Positions 25,540 to 35,576 of a stretch of DNA of 64,000 nt are shown here, piece after piece (within the stretch, counting starts at the first letter, position 1; every line of letters starts with the position of its first letter). Under the pieces are notes generated by a model. It ran no database searches. It saw only the letters and a program-made list of their open reading frames with translations, and was not told the origin of the DNA. The DNA comes from Sphingomonas qomolangmaensis (lineage in GTDB: Bacteria > Pseudomonadota > Alphaproteobacteria > Sphingomonadales > Sphingomonadaceae): the NCBI RefSeq assembly GCF_024496245.1, contig NZ_CP101740.1, forward strand, positions 1,487,501-1,551,500, read 5' to 3'. A program made the translations under genes and the position numbers.

Positions 25540-27990
25540 ATGAAAAAGTCGTCTTACGTGCTTTCGGCGGGATTCAGCCTAACACTTCTCGGGGGGTGCG
25601 CCGGTGAACCCGCCTTTGAGAGAGGCATACAGGTCCAATGGGCGGACGACGTCGGTACAGTCGCTATATCCAAGCATGGTGATCCGATCGAGTGGGATGA
25701 GGTTGCGACGGATCTTCAGCCCAACTTCAAATTGGACAGCGCCACAGCACTCGCAAACGCGATGCCAATCACGCAGTCGTTCGACGAACGCCTTTTTGAT
25801 GCGCTAACTGCAAATGTTCAGGCCGGCCTACCGGGCGTCACCAGCCTGCGGACTACTAACGAAGTCACAGACGCGGAAACCGGCGAGATTGTAACAACGG
25901 TAGACAATACGCGGACACGGCAGACCGGGACCGTTCCCGCTCCCGCCGGACTTACTCCAACAGGCGCCGCCGCTCTCACTGCGCTCGCGAGCCCCACCTT
26001 CGGCGACGACCCGATGCTGCGCTACCTAGCAGCTACTGCCCTGCTGCAGGAGGTTGCGCTACTGAACAGGTACATAAAGGACCAGGTGCGCTGGCCGGGC
26101 TCGCAGGCGTTTGTCGTGCGCCTTCAACTCAACGTCGCGCCGAATGCAAGATCGATGCCGTACGACGTCGAGGCTGACATCACCATTCACTCGGAGGACG
26201 AGCAGAGCCGGGCTGGGCTGGCGCTACCAACCCAGTCGCTTGCTAGATCTCTTGAAAACGGGGCGACTCCGGGCATGCCTACGGCGGCCGCGGCTATCGC
26301 CGGCCGACAATCCGAATGCGCCGCTGGGAGTTATGACACCTTACAGGTGCTGCCAATGATTGTTACCGACAATTTAGAGGGCATGAAGGCGGCACGTTCG
26401 GCAGACAACGTCCGACAGCTCGCACTTTCTATGCTTGGCACTGCGGGCAATGTGGGGTTGGGCGGGCAGTTTGGCCGGACATCAGAGGCGCTCCGCCGCA
26501 GCGAGGGACGCGAAACCAACAGCCTTATGACTGTCGCCAAGCTCAGCGACGACACGGTTCGGGTGCGTCTCGGAGCGGTCCAGAGCCCGCGTTACGGCTA
26601 TGTTATGTCTGAGCGGAACCACTTCGTATCGCTCGTCGTAGTTGTTCGACCTTGCATCAACTCTAAAGGAACAGCCTTCACTGGCGACGGCGAGCGCAAT
26701 CTAACTGTGGTTTCGCGAACGAACTTCCGCGATGGCGCGACGGGCCGCTCCCTCCCGTACCGACCGGGAACCGCTCGGCTAATGGAACAGATCAGCCACA
26801 TCCAGGAGCAGTTCGTCGGTCAATTCAACTACCTTGAGCTCGCCCAAATGTACCAGTGGGTCACGAGTCAGAACCGCTCGAAGTTCTACGATTACGTGGT
26901 CGGCAAGCACTTGAGTGCTAGTATGTGTAAGCCCGGCAGGTTCAAGAAGCTATTCGGCGTACAGCGGGCGTACGCGCTGGATCAGGACGATTATATAAAG
27001 TTGCTGGAAGGGAAGGGCTACAGGCGAGGTGATGATGGAAAAGTGCTCGATGCGTCCGGAAGCGGCGTGGACCTACGGTTCGCTGCCTCAGACCCGATGT
27101 GCCTATCGCTGGCCCGGCTGCGCTACCAAATGGTAGCCGCCCCTCTCTGGACCGAACTCCAGAGTGTCAGGCCGACGGGTCAGTTTGCCTTTACAAACGT
27201 TCCTGTCAGGCTCAGGCAACGGAAGCCCGCGCTCCCGCCCAAGCAGCAAGTCCTAGTGAATCTAACAAGCGGGGATTCGACCGTTACCATTCCACTTGGA
27301 CAGGATATGCTCGAGTTCCGGGCGGCTCAGCTAATGCTCGTCGAAGGAAGTGGTCCCCCGATACCCGCATCCACCGCCACTATCGCGGCCAACGGGCGCT
27401 CTGTTACAGGGTCCTTCCAGCCGCTTGCGCGGTTTGGAATCAAGCCGACAGCGGACTCAGAGGCGACCGGCCAAGCTGGTGGGACTGCCTCCACAACCGC
27501 CGGAATCCAGCGTCTATACCAGTTAAAGCTTTCAATGACTTATCCGAACGGGCAATGTCCTGACGACAAAGCCATCAAGGACGGCGATGTCTGTGTACAG
27601 GAGTACCCTGTTCGCTTTTTCGACGCAACCAAGGCGTCTACTACGACTCCGTTCACCTTGGGGGCTACGGCCACGGGCATCGTTGCTGACCCGGCGAAAG
27701 GCTTGGGGAAACTCATCGTAGTTGTAGGGACGTCAAATGCCGCCGCGTCGGCGGACAAGCTCAAGCTCTCCGTTGAGGGCGCGCAGGTCAACACCGCCAC
27801 CGCAAGGGGTGGCTCAGCCCTTAAGCTAGATGGCAACGGATGGAAGGTAGCAGGAGCGGGCGAGATTGTCCTCGACCTTGAAAACCTGATCCCCAACACG
27901 GTTGTCAAAGTTACACTCAAAGATGGTCCCGCTACCGCAGGAACTGTTAGCACAAGCGTGATTTCGGCCGCGTCCAGCAAGGGTAGCTGA
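25540..27990 (+). CDS. Large lipoprotein of unknown function, island cargo
   Basis: An 816-residue predicted lipoprotein: KKSSYVLSAGFSLTLLGGCA carries a charged end, hydrophobic core and lipobox LGGC. The following 500 residues are mixed alpha/beta without a recognised motif. The last 300 residues look like successive beta-rich domains (strings such as QQVLVNLTSGDSTVTIPLG and GKLIVVVGTSNAA), with threonine/alanine-rich composition typical of surface or periplasmic proteins. The start is the first ATG after GGGGGTG. I find no enzyme signature. Its size and surface localisation suggest an envelope function or an anti-phage surface role, but this is speculation. Confidence 0.7.
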   Translation: MKKSSYVLSAGFSLTLLGGCAGEPAFERGIQVQWADDVGTVAISKHGDPIEWDEVATDLQPNFKLDSATALANAMPITQSFDERLFDALTANVQAGLPGVTSLRTTNEVTDAETGEIVTTVDNTRTRQTGTVPAPAGLTPTGAAALTALASPTFGDDPMLRYLAATALLQEVALLNRYIKDQVRWPGSQAFVVRLQLNVAPNARSMPYDVEADITIHSEDEQSRAGLALPTQSLARSLENGATPGMPTAAAAIAGRQSECAAGSYDTLQVLPMIVTDNLEGMKAARSADNVRQLALSMLGTAGNVGLGGQFGRTSEALRRSEGRETNSLMTVAKLSDDTVRVRLGAVQSPRYGYVMSERNHFVSLVVVVRPCINSKGTAFTGDGERNLTVVSRTNFRDGATGRSLPYRPGTARLMEQISHIQEQFVGQFNYLELAQMYQWVTSQNRSKFYDYVVGKHLSASMCKPGRFKKLFGVQRAYALDQDDYIKLLEGKGYRRGDDGKVLDASGSGVDLRFAASDPMCLSLARLRYQMVAAPLWTELQSVRPTGQFAFTNVPVRLRQRKPALPPKQQVLVNLTSGDSTVTIPLGQDMLEFRAAQLMLVEGSGPPIPASTATIAANGRSVTGSFQPLARFGIKPTADSEATGQAGGTASTTAGIQRLYQLKLSMTYPNGQCPDDKAIKDGDVCVQEYPVRFFDATKASTTTPFTLGATATGIVADPAKGLGKLIVVVGTSNAAASADKLKLSVEGAQVNTATARGGSALKLDGNGWKVAGAGEIVLDLENLIPNTVVKVTLKDGPATAGTVSTSVISAASSKGS

Positions 27991-28583
27991 ACCCAAGCGG
28001 GGCGGGCTGATTTTAAAGGCTAGCAGCCGGTCAACCCGCCATACGGTTCTTCCTAGTTTAGAAGGTAGAATTTATGAATTTAAGCGCACGCGAATGCTGT
28101 CGGCTAAAGTAGATCTCATATCCCTGGTGCCCTAGCCGTATGGGCTGTCGGGCGTTTCTATAATTAGGGCCCGTTCTCCTGCGCTCAATCTGGCCGATCG
28201 CCTTGAGAGCAAAAGGACCCCAAGCAAGCCAACCGATTGGCTGAGCATCCGTTGCGGCGGAAGCGTCAAGAGTTGGTGTGCGGGCGGGCGATTGAACGTT
28301 ACGTAGCGAGGCCTGTGGTACAGCGTTCAGCGCTCAAAACCTGATAGTTTGCCGCTGCCAAAACGTGCTTGTTTCGCACTGGGCACCGCAAAATGATTGC
28401 TTATGGGGGCTAGGCTTCGCGTAATGACTGTTTATGGGAGTGGACATGGACTTCGGCGCGTGTGGTCCGATCTACCCTAGATCTGTGAAAACGTGAGCAA
28501 ACATTACTCCTTGTGGGGAAAACGACACGTGCGATAATTCATCGGCGTCCGCCCTTGTCGCCCGCCCTGCCGAGTAGCCCCAT
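27991..28583. other. Gap upstream of the nuclease/SMC cassette with a direct repeat
   Basis: 593 bases without a recognised gene. Near its end two 18-base copies occur: AATGATTGCTTATGGGGG (28392-28409) and AATGACTGTTTATGGGAG (28423-28440), start-to-start 31 bases, about three helical turns. They may be operator sites for the cassette that starts at 28584. Confidence 0.45.
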
Positions 28584-29285
28584 ATGCGTAAATATCATGA
28601 TTTCCTGCTGCACTCGGCATCAGACCTCAACGCCTTTCTCGGCTGTGCACACGCGGCCGCGCTGAACCTGCGCAAGCTGCGCGATCCTGCGAGCCTCCCG
28701 GATCGGGCTACGGACGAGGAAGGGGCGAAGTTAATTCAGGACGCAGGGCACAAGCACGAGGCAGCCTATCTCGAGCATCTGAAGCAGTTGGGGGATGTGG
28801 CAGAGGTGACGGCCTCCGGCTCGCTCGAGCACCGCGCGACCGCGACTATGGTGGCGATGCGCGAGGGTTCCGAAATCGTCTATCAGGCAGCGTTTCTCGA
28901 TCAGCCCTGGCATGGCTTCGTGGATTTTCTGCGCCGAGTCGAAACACCTTCCGCGTTAGGCTCGTGGAGCTACGAGGCGGTCGACACCAAGCTGGCCCGG
29001 GCGGCCAAGGCCAGTCATGTTCTTCAGCTGGGCCTGTATTCGGATCTGATCGCCGAGGTCCAGGGTGCCCGACCACAGGCGATGCACATCGTGCTGGGCG
29101 ACGGAACGTGTGGCTGTTCGAGACCGCCGGCGAGTTACTATCGCTCCAGTCGACGACCGCGCGGCGTCGGCTCGACCCGCATATCTACGACTGGCCGGCG
29201 CACGATACGACCGATCCGATCGCCGATCTGCCCATTCTCGACTGGGAGTCCGGCAGCTGCGTGTCGGTGCGCGACGATGTCCTGA
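28584..29285 (+). pseudogene. RecB-like nuclease (TM0106-type) N-terminal fragment
   Basis: The first 170 residues match TM0106-type RecB-like PD-(D/E)xK nucleases: LLHSASDLNAFLGCAHAAAL, GHKHEAAYLEHL (conserved histidine), GFVDFLRRV (Asp), YEAVDTKLARAAKASH (E-x-D-x-K-like catalytic strand) and LQLGLYSDLI. The core motifs are therefore intact. After MHIVLGDGT (about 29,105) the reading frame degenerates into arginine/proline-rich text and stops at 29285, whereas family members continue for several hundred residues. Two other frames carry plausible continuations for a few codons (VWLFETA, then SYYRS), so a frameshift lies at about 29,105-29,150 and the rest of the gene is deleted. Its reading runs into the next, unrelated gene remnant. 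Confidence 0.65.
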
Positions 29286-31366
29286 CAGGGTTCGAGCATA
29301 TCTGTCTGCGCGTCGCCCCGCGGCTGCAGAAGCGTCCACGTCACAGCGTGACTGGGCTGGACCTCGCAGCAGACGGCTATGCCGTCCGCTACCTCGACCT
29401 GGACGCGCCGGAACCGGGGCAGGAGCCGACCGAGCGTTTCAATATGGTGTTGCTCGCTGTGGGATTTGGCCTCGAACCCGATGAGCCGGTCCAGAACATC
29501 CAGAGCGCGAGTTATTGGTCCGACGCCGGCGTGCCCGTCGCCGAATTTCAGGGGCGCCCGACTCCGCGCTTCTTTGTCAGCGGTGCCGGCGATGGTGGCT
29601 TGATCGACCTCGTTGCTGCCGGGGCAACAAATTTCGATCACGCTGGCATGATCGGCATGATCGCAAATCATCCGGGAATCGACGAGCTTTCCGCCGTACT
29701 GGCAGCGATCGACATCGAGGCTCGCACCGCCGACGCGGCAGGCGCGCGGTACGATTTCATGGCGGCGTATGACGCGCAATTATTCGCTCGGCTCAACGCG
29801 ATCGGGCTGGTCGCTGCCGTGACCCAACAACTGCGGCCCGGCGTCCGGCTGACATTGCAGACGCAGCGTGCCGAGATGTTCGAAGTCTCGACGTCGACCC
29901 TCAATCGTCTCGCCGCCTATCTGACTGTTAAGGCCTGCGATGCCGATGCACAGCGAAGCTTTCGTCATCTCCACTGCGACGCGGTGGTGCGAATCGATCC
30001 ACCCGACCCCGCCCACGAGCCAGCGGCACCATTCTGGCTCGACTGCGCAGGCGAGATGGTCGCCGCCGATTCCGTGATTGTGCGTCGCGGTCCTTTGCGC
30101 GCCGCGGTACGCGGTCCCTTCGAGCCGCATCTGGCCGGCCATGATGACGTACATAAGGAGTGGCTAGCTCGTCACGGGAATGCGACGCTGATCCCGAAAT
30201 TGTCGGGTCATGCTCGGACGCTGTTTCTGGAAGCGGCCCGCAAAGCCGGCATTCCGCTTGCGCCCAGATGGCAGCGGCACACCGAGCAACAACTGCCGAT
30301 CTCGATTCAGGTCCGGCGTAGTGCCGACCGCTTGCGCTGGTCCGGGGCCATTGCGGCCGAAGAGCTCGTGCGCGCATGGAGCGATGATCAGGCGTTTGAG
30401 ATCATCCTGCCCGACGGCCCCGATCAGTTCGGCGCGGCGGCCGGCGCGATCCTTCGGGTAGCGTGCCACAGCCGCGTCAGCCGACTGCATGCCACGCCAG
30501 CGTTGTGGACCCAACATGTCAGGGCGTTGAGCCTCGACTCCCTGCACGCCGAGGGTATGACGATGCCGACCATAACTGGCGGAAATCCCGGTGGTGCGGC
30601 ACAAAATCCGGTCGAGGTCGCCCCTGATATCTTGGCGCGGCGAATTCATCGCGCGCTCGACGCTTGGCTTCTCGATAAACTCAACGCGCACCTTCAGCCC
30701 TTCTTTGCCAGCAACGCCGACCCTGGCCGGCCGGTCGGACTGACCGTTGCGAACGATCTCCGCGCCGCTATGGCGGCCACCTGGGTCGATTGGCGGGCGT
30801 CGTTCGCCGATGACCCCGGACTACTCAACCATTTCTTGCGGCTGATGATTTGCGCGGTCGAAGACGGTGATAATCGCGATGCCGCACAGGTGCTGGTTGG
30901 GCCGACCAAAAGGAAGGAGATCATTCGCGGCACAGCGGTGTCGCTGGCGATCGCGGCTGCCTGGCAAACCACCTCCCCCAAGGGCGCTGGCCCGGGCAAC
31001 CTCATCCGCGAGCGTGACGGCGATAGTGCCTGGGCGGGTCACGGCTGTGCCGCTAACTTGATCAACGGGAACGACATGGCGCTGTGCGCAGCCTCCTATA
31101 TGTGGCAGACTCAGTTCGTCATCCTGATCGTCAAGGGCATGATCGAAGTTGCACGCGGGGCTGAACGTGCCTTTGCCCAGATCGACTCCGATCAGCCGGC
31201 GTTGAGCGAAACGGATGGTGCGGGTCCGGTGATCATGTCGATCAACCGCGATTTCTCGGACGCGGTCGCGGCTGGCCTTGGCGCTCTTCGCGACCTGCTG
31301 GCGGCGGTCGAGGCGCGGCATTTTGAGGTGTTGAACAAGGCGATCGAGAAAGGCGGCGCAGCATGA
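29162..31366 (+). pseudogene. N-terminally truncated flavoprotein-like protein, first member of SMC cassette
   Basis: About 735 residues of open frame. Text begins abruptly at RRRLDPHIYDWPAHD and continues LPILDWESGSC; VSGAGDGGLIDLVAAGA about 135 residues later is a glycine-rich nucleotide-binding turn like the second Rossmann motif of FAD/NAD(P)-binding proteins. The first Rossmann motif expected at an N-terminus is absent because the sequence upstream belongs to a RecB-like nuclease. The C-terminal half is a long unrecognised domain. Its stop overlaps the ATG of the next gene (ATGA), so it was the first gene of a coupled three-gene operon. It may still be made from an internal start; the frame itself is open from 28964, but its first 66 codons are the antisense-free shadow of the nuclease. 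Confidence 0.55.
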
Positions 31367-32055
31367 CCGACGGGGTGAAATTGTCTTCCAAACTGGTCGA
31401 CTTCACAGACCGTCTGCGCAAGGCAGCGAGTGGAGTTGGTCTCACGGTTTCGGACCGGCCGCAATTGGCCAGCTCGACCTTCAACGGCGGCTCGACCAAA
31501 TCGACCTTGCTCAGTCCAGCCGACTTGCCCGCCGAAAGCCATGCCGTCCGCATCGATCGCTTCAACATCGTCCTCGGCCTGTTGCCGGACATCGCAACCC
31601 TTGAAGCGGTGCGCGAGACTTTGCGGCGCTACCGCAACCAATGCGTCGTTGCGCGTTCCTATCTCGCCAGCAACGAAGCGCTTGACCTGCAGCTGATGTT
31701 GCTTGGTCCGCGTGCGAGCGAGCGGCAGGAAGCATGGCGAGCGCTCGCCCTCATGGTCGAGCGCGACGATCGCGTAGCCCGAAAACTGGCGTGGCTCCGT
31801 CCCGAGGATGACGACAGCGACGAGGCGAGCTTCGCCGACTTTCTCAAAAGAACGTTCCTCGCCCGCCCATGGGAAGTTGACAAGGATGATTTCGAGGACG
31901 CAGCGCTCGACGAATTGAGTGGCGGCGTGCCCAAACCGGGATTGCCGCGGACACTAGCCGAGGAATGGGAGCGGATCGCACTCGACGAGAAGAAGTCGCC
32001 GGATGACATCGTCATTGCGTTGGTGAAGGCCTGGGAACGGCGAGGTCAGGCATGA
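31363..32055 (+). CDS. Small middle component of an ABC-three-component-like system
   Basis: A 230-residue protein between the flavoprotein-like gene and the SMC-like ATPase, overlapping each by 4 bp (ATGA). The N-terminal part (KLVDFTDRLRKAASGVGLTV) and the sequence RYRNQCVVARSYLASNEALD look like the middle component 1 proteins of the predicted ABC-three-component (ABC-3C) conflict systems, which link an effector to a dedicated ATPase. This is recalled resemblance, not a profile search. A charged helical C-terminal part follows (LAEEWERIALDEKKSPDD). No catalytic motif is evident; an adaptor role fits. Confidence 0.65.
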   Translation: MTDGVKLSSKLVDFTDRLRKAASGVGLTVSDRPQLASSTFNGGSTKSTLLSPADLPAESHAVRIDRFNIVLGLLPDIATLEAVRETLRRYRNQCVVARSYLASNEALDLQLMLLGPRASERQEAWRALALMVERDDRVARKLAWLRPEDDDSDEASFADFLKRTFLARPWEVDKDDFEDAALDELSGGVPKPGLPRTLAEEWERIALDEKKSPDDIVIALVKAWERRGQA

Positions 32056-35000
32056 GCGATATTTTTCTGTCTCGCATCGGCACCCATGATTTCCGAACGT
32101 TCGGCGATTTCGAGATCGAGATACCGGCAGCGCCTGGCCTGGTGCTGCTCACCGGGACCAACGGTCTTGGAAAGAGCAGCTTTTTCGATGCGATCGAATG
32201 GGGTCTGACAAACACGATCCGGCGCTTCGAACCCTATGTCCAGAAGGGCAAGAAGAGGCTCGCCGAGAAGGACTATCTCACCCGTCGAGGCGCCGAGCCC
32301 GGTTCGCACCGTGTATCACTGACTTTTTCTGGCGAGGAACCGATCGTGCGCGCGGCAGGCACCGGCACGGCGACTGCCGACATTGTGGCTCGGCTCGCCC
32401 GGCCCGACCGTCGGGCGATCAATGATCTCGGCACCTATCTCGCCCTGACGCATTTCCTGGGACAGGCGGCGCAGCAACGGTTCACCAGTCGCGACCCGCG
32501 CGATCAGTGGCAGGCATTGAAGGGGCCGAGCGGCATCGATCGGCTGGAGCGAATTCGAGCTGGGCTGCGCGGGCGTCCGACGGTGACGGCATTCAACCGG
32601 CGTATAGAAACGCAGCAGACGGTGGTCACGACGCTCGAGCGACAGATTGCCGACTGGCAAGGCTGGCTGACGCGCCTCGAGCGGCTGCGTTCGGCCGCCC
32701 GCGCGACGGGCGCGCTGACGGCGGCCGAGGTCACCGAGCGGATCGACCAGCTGGAGACCGATCTGCCCGAGCTCATAACGGGACAGCCACTTGCGATCAC
32801 CGGGGAGGATGTCGGGCGACGGCTCGCAGCCCTGGGCGACCGGATCGGCGACGCGCTCCGCTTGATGGGCGAGCGCAAGGCAGGGCTCGAGGCTTTGGCG
32901 CCGCTCGCCGTGCAATATGCGATCAGCCAGGCGGAGAGCCGCCTCGATACGCCGGCACTCGTTCGATTGCGTGGCGAGGTTAGCGATGCGCAAGCGCGGC
33001 TCGGCCGGGCATTGCCGCTCGTCAGCACGGCAAATAACGCCGTGACCGCACAGCAGGCGGCGATCGCGACGATCGGCCACAATATTCAGGTGCTTGAGGC
33101 GGGCAGCACTGATCTCGCGCGCCGTCAGCAGCTCCTTGCGCTCATCGCCACCGACGCGGCGGATCGCGCGGCGCTGGTCGAGGCGATCGCGGCGAATCGG
33201 GCAACTATCCAGATAGCCGACGGCACGATCGGCAATCACGCAGAGGCGGCGGCGGAGGTGGCGCGCCTGCGCAGCCTCGCGGCATCCGCCCGGGCGCTCG
33301 ACGAAGCGATGGCGGATTATCTGAATCTGGAAGCGGAGTCCGCAAAAGCTTCGGCAGCGCTGGCGCAAGGCCGCGAGGTTGCCGGGCCTGTGACCGTCCA
33401 GATTGTCGCGCTCGAGACTCAATTGGCTGGGGTCGACCGCCGCATCGGCGATGCCGAGCGTGACCGTGCGGAGGCCGATCGGCATGCCACGGCTATCAGC
33501 GCGGCGCTGTCGCAGCTTGCTAGTCATCTTCACGCGAACGACACGGACTGCCCGGTCTGCAACACATCATTTGCGCCTGGCGTGCTTAAGGCGCTTGCCG
33601 ATGCCGCCGCGGTCGGGAGCGACGGTCGGCTCGCGCAGGCGGACGAAGTGGTTGAAGCACTGCGGGCAAACCGCAGTGACCTGACTAGCAAGATCGACGC
33701 GCTGAAGGCGCAGGTCGCAGTTGTCGACGAGCTCGTTCGCGCAGCCGATACGACAGCTCGTGCAGCGAGCGATGCACGGGAGGCGGTTGCCCTCTCGCTC
33801 GACGTGCCTGCCTACAGTGATCTCGCGCCGCTCGCCGCACGACGACGGAGCGATGCGGAGACCGCGCTGGCAACGGCGGAGGCGGCGCTCGATCTGATGG
33901 CCGCAAATGCCGCAGCGGCGAGCGAACAGCGCTCGGCGGCAGCCAACCGCCTCGACGAACTTATCGTGCGCGAAAGCCAGCTCGGCGCGCGCGTCGCGCA
34001 GTTCGAGAGTGAGGATGCCGCCTGCGCGGACCGGATTTCCGCGCGCAACCTGTCGAATGCGACCTTGGCCGATATCGAGGCACGGCTGACATCGGTACGC
34101 GGCGAGGCCGAAGCGGCGCGAGCGCGCCTCTCCGAGCTGGTCGAGGCGGCCAGCGCTACGGTGGCGGCGTCGCAGCGCGAACAGGCGGCGGTCGACACCG
34201 GGAAAGCGGCGCTCGCGGCGACGGAAGCGACGCGTGCGACTGCCGAACAGGGCGCGCGTCAAATTCAGCTGCGCTGGACACAGGCGGGGCTACCGGGCAT
34301 TCCTAGCCAGGCGGGCTATGATGAAGGGGTAGCGGCAGTCGATGCGACGCTCGTCGGCCTGCGCTCGCTTGCCGAGCGGCAGCTGATACTGGCGCGCGAC
34401 AATGAAGACGCATTGCTGCAGACCGAAATCGACGAGATCGTGTCCGCGTTGCGCCTGGCGGGTGGCGAAGAAAGTGCCGGCGACCCTACGGCTCACCTGG
34501 CCAACCTCAAGTCGAAGCTCGCCTCTGCCAAAGCCACAGTCAAGCTAACGACCGCGGCGCGTAATGCCGTCAAACGCTATTCAGAAGATCTGCAGGCGCA
34601 GGCCAACGACTTTTCTACACGTGTGCTCGACCCGCTCAACACGGTGATCGACGATTTCAACGAAGCGATGCTGAGCACTCCGGGCGAGAGCATCCAGTTC
34701 AGAGCCGATACCCGTGTAGACGCGACGACGTTCGGGATGGCGCTGCGCTACCGCGAGAAGGTCGAAAACGCGATCGAGGCGGTAAAGGATCTGCCGCCGC
34801 AGGTAGTGCTGAGCGAAGGTCAGCTCGCGGCCAATGGTTTCAGCATCCTTTGTGCGGCGAGCACCGCCTACCCCTGGTCGCGGTGGCGCGCGCTGCTGCT
34901 CGACGACCCGCTCCAGCATAATGACATCATCCACACCGCGGCGTTCGTCGATGTGATGCGCAATATGGTGGAAATGAACGGCTACCAGCTGATCATGTCG

Positions 35001-35186
35001 AGCCATGATCGCGGTGAAAGCGACTTCATCGCTCGCAAATTCGACGCGGCCGGGCTACCCTGTACGACGGTGTTGCTGACGGCACCGTCCGACAAGGGAG
35101 TCGTGTGGGTCGAACCCGAGCAAAATCCAGCCGCAAACCGTATATTGCGTCGAGATGCCGCCGCGCAAAGCGCAAGTAACGGCTGA
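32052..35186 (+). CDS. SMC/Rad50-like ATPase with zinc hook
   Basis: A 1044-residue ABC ATPase of the SMC/Rad50/SbcC type. The head has Walker A GTNGLGKSS at residues 35-43. Two long coiled-coil arms (about 180-490 and 510-860, rich in A/E/R heptads such as LVEAIAANRATIQ) flank a zinc hook CPVC at about 499-502. The C-terminal head carries the signature LSEGQ near 919, Walker B ALLLDDP near 946 and the switch MSSHDRGE. A dimer joined by zinc at the hook and ATP at the heads is expected, acting on DNA ends or topology. It is coupled to the middle component by overlap and is the energy-consuming part of the cassette. No signs of decay. Confidence 0.88.
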   Translation: MSDIFLSRIGTHDFRTFGDFEIEIPAAPGLVLLTGTNGLGKSSFFDAIEWGLTNTIRRFEPYVQKGKKRLAEKDYLTRRGAEPGSHRVSLTFSGEEPIVRAAGTGTATADIVARLARPDRRAINDLGTYLALTHFLGQAAQQRFTSRDPRDQWQALKGPSGIDRLERIRAGLRGRPTVTAFNRRIETQQTVVTTLERQIADWQGWLTRLERLRSAARATGALTAAEVTERIDQLETDLPELITGQPLAITGEDVGRRLAALGDRIGDALRLMGERKAGLEALAPLAVQYAISQAESRLDTPALVRLRGEVSDAQARLGRALPLVSTANNAVTAQQAAIATIGHNIQVLEAGSTDLARRQQLLALIATDAADRAALVEAIAANRATIQIADGTIGNHAEAAAEVARLRSLAASARALDEAMADYLNLEAESAKASAALAQGREVAGPVTVQIVALETQLAGVDRRIGDAERDRAEADRHATAISAALSQLASHLHANDTDCPVCNTSFAPGVLKALADAAAVGSDGRLAQADEVVEALRANRSDLTSKIDALKAQVAVVDELVRAADTTARAASDAREAVALSLDVPAYSDLAPLAARRRSDAETALATAEAALDLMAANAAAASEQRSAAANRLDELIVRESQLGARVAQFESEDAACADRISARNLSNATLADIEARLTSVRGEAEAARARLSELVEAASATVAASQREQAAVDTGKAALAATEATRATAEQGARQIQLRWTQAGLPGIPSQAGYDEGVAAVDATLVGLRSLAERQLILARDNEDALLQTEIDEIVSALRLAGGEESAGDPTAHLANLKSKLASAKATVKLTTAARNAVKRYSEDLQAQANDFSTRVLDPLNTVIDDFNEAMLSTPGESIQFRADTRVDATTFGMALRYREKVENAIEAVKDLPPQVVLSEGQLAANGFSILCAASTAYPWSRWRALLLDDPLQHNDIIHTAAFVDVMRNMVEMNGYQLIMSSHDRGESDFIARKFDAAGLPCTTVLLTAPSDKGVVWVEPEQNPAANRILRRDAAAQSASNG

Positions 35187-35576
35187 TTTTCATATGGTGA
35201 CCTGAAGCTTAGCGGCCAGCATTCACCTCACCGCATTGTAGTCATTAACAGTGACGCTTCCGCCTGAACGGATAATCGTTGAGATCATGTGTCGGCTAGC
35301 CACCTCGCGAGTGGCAGCCTTCAGGGTCGTTGGAGTCGGAACTAAACGACCGATGTTAGTGCGCGTAGCTGTCGTCGAGGCGGCGACGAAGGGGGGGTCT
35401 GCTTTTGCCAGGTGCCATGGAGCGCCCGAAAGTCCACTTTTGGGTCGTGATGCCGCATGGCTGCCGTTCGGCTTTGCGCCCAATCTCAGTCGCTCGAAAC
35501 CGACTAGAACTTTCCCGCAAGCTGCCGTTCGTTCGGAAGCCGAGAAGGCGGGCGATCCTCACTCCGCCGGTAGCGG
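35187..35576. other. Gap between convergent cassettes
   Basis: 390 bases between the ATPase stop and the end of the minus-strand decayed gene. Short open frames on both strands have no codon or motif support. No clear terminator hairpin was found. Confidence 0.4.

Noticed and set aside
29162..35186. Wadjet (JetABCD) system
   Set aside because: An SMC-like protein is present, but no kleisin or KITE-like gene is recognisable and the TOPRIM protein is in a separate, convergent operon.
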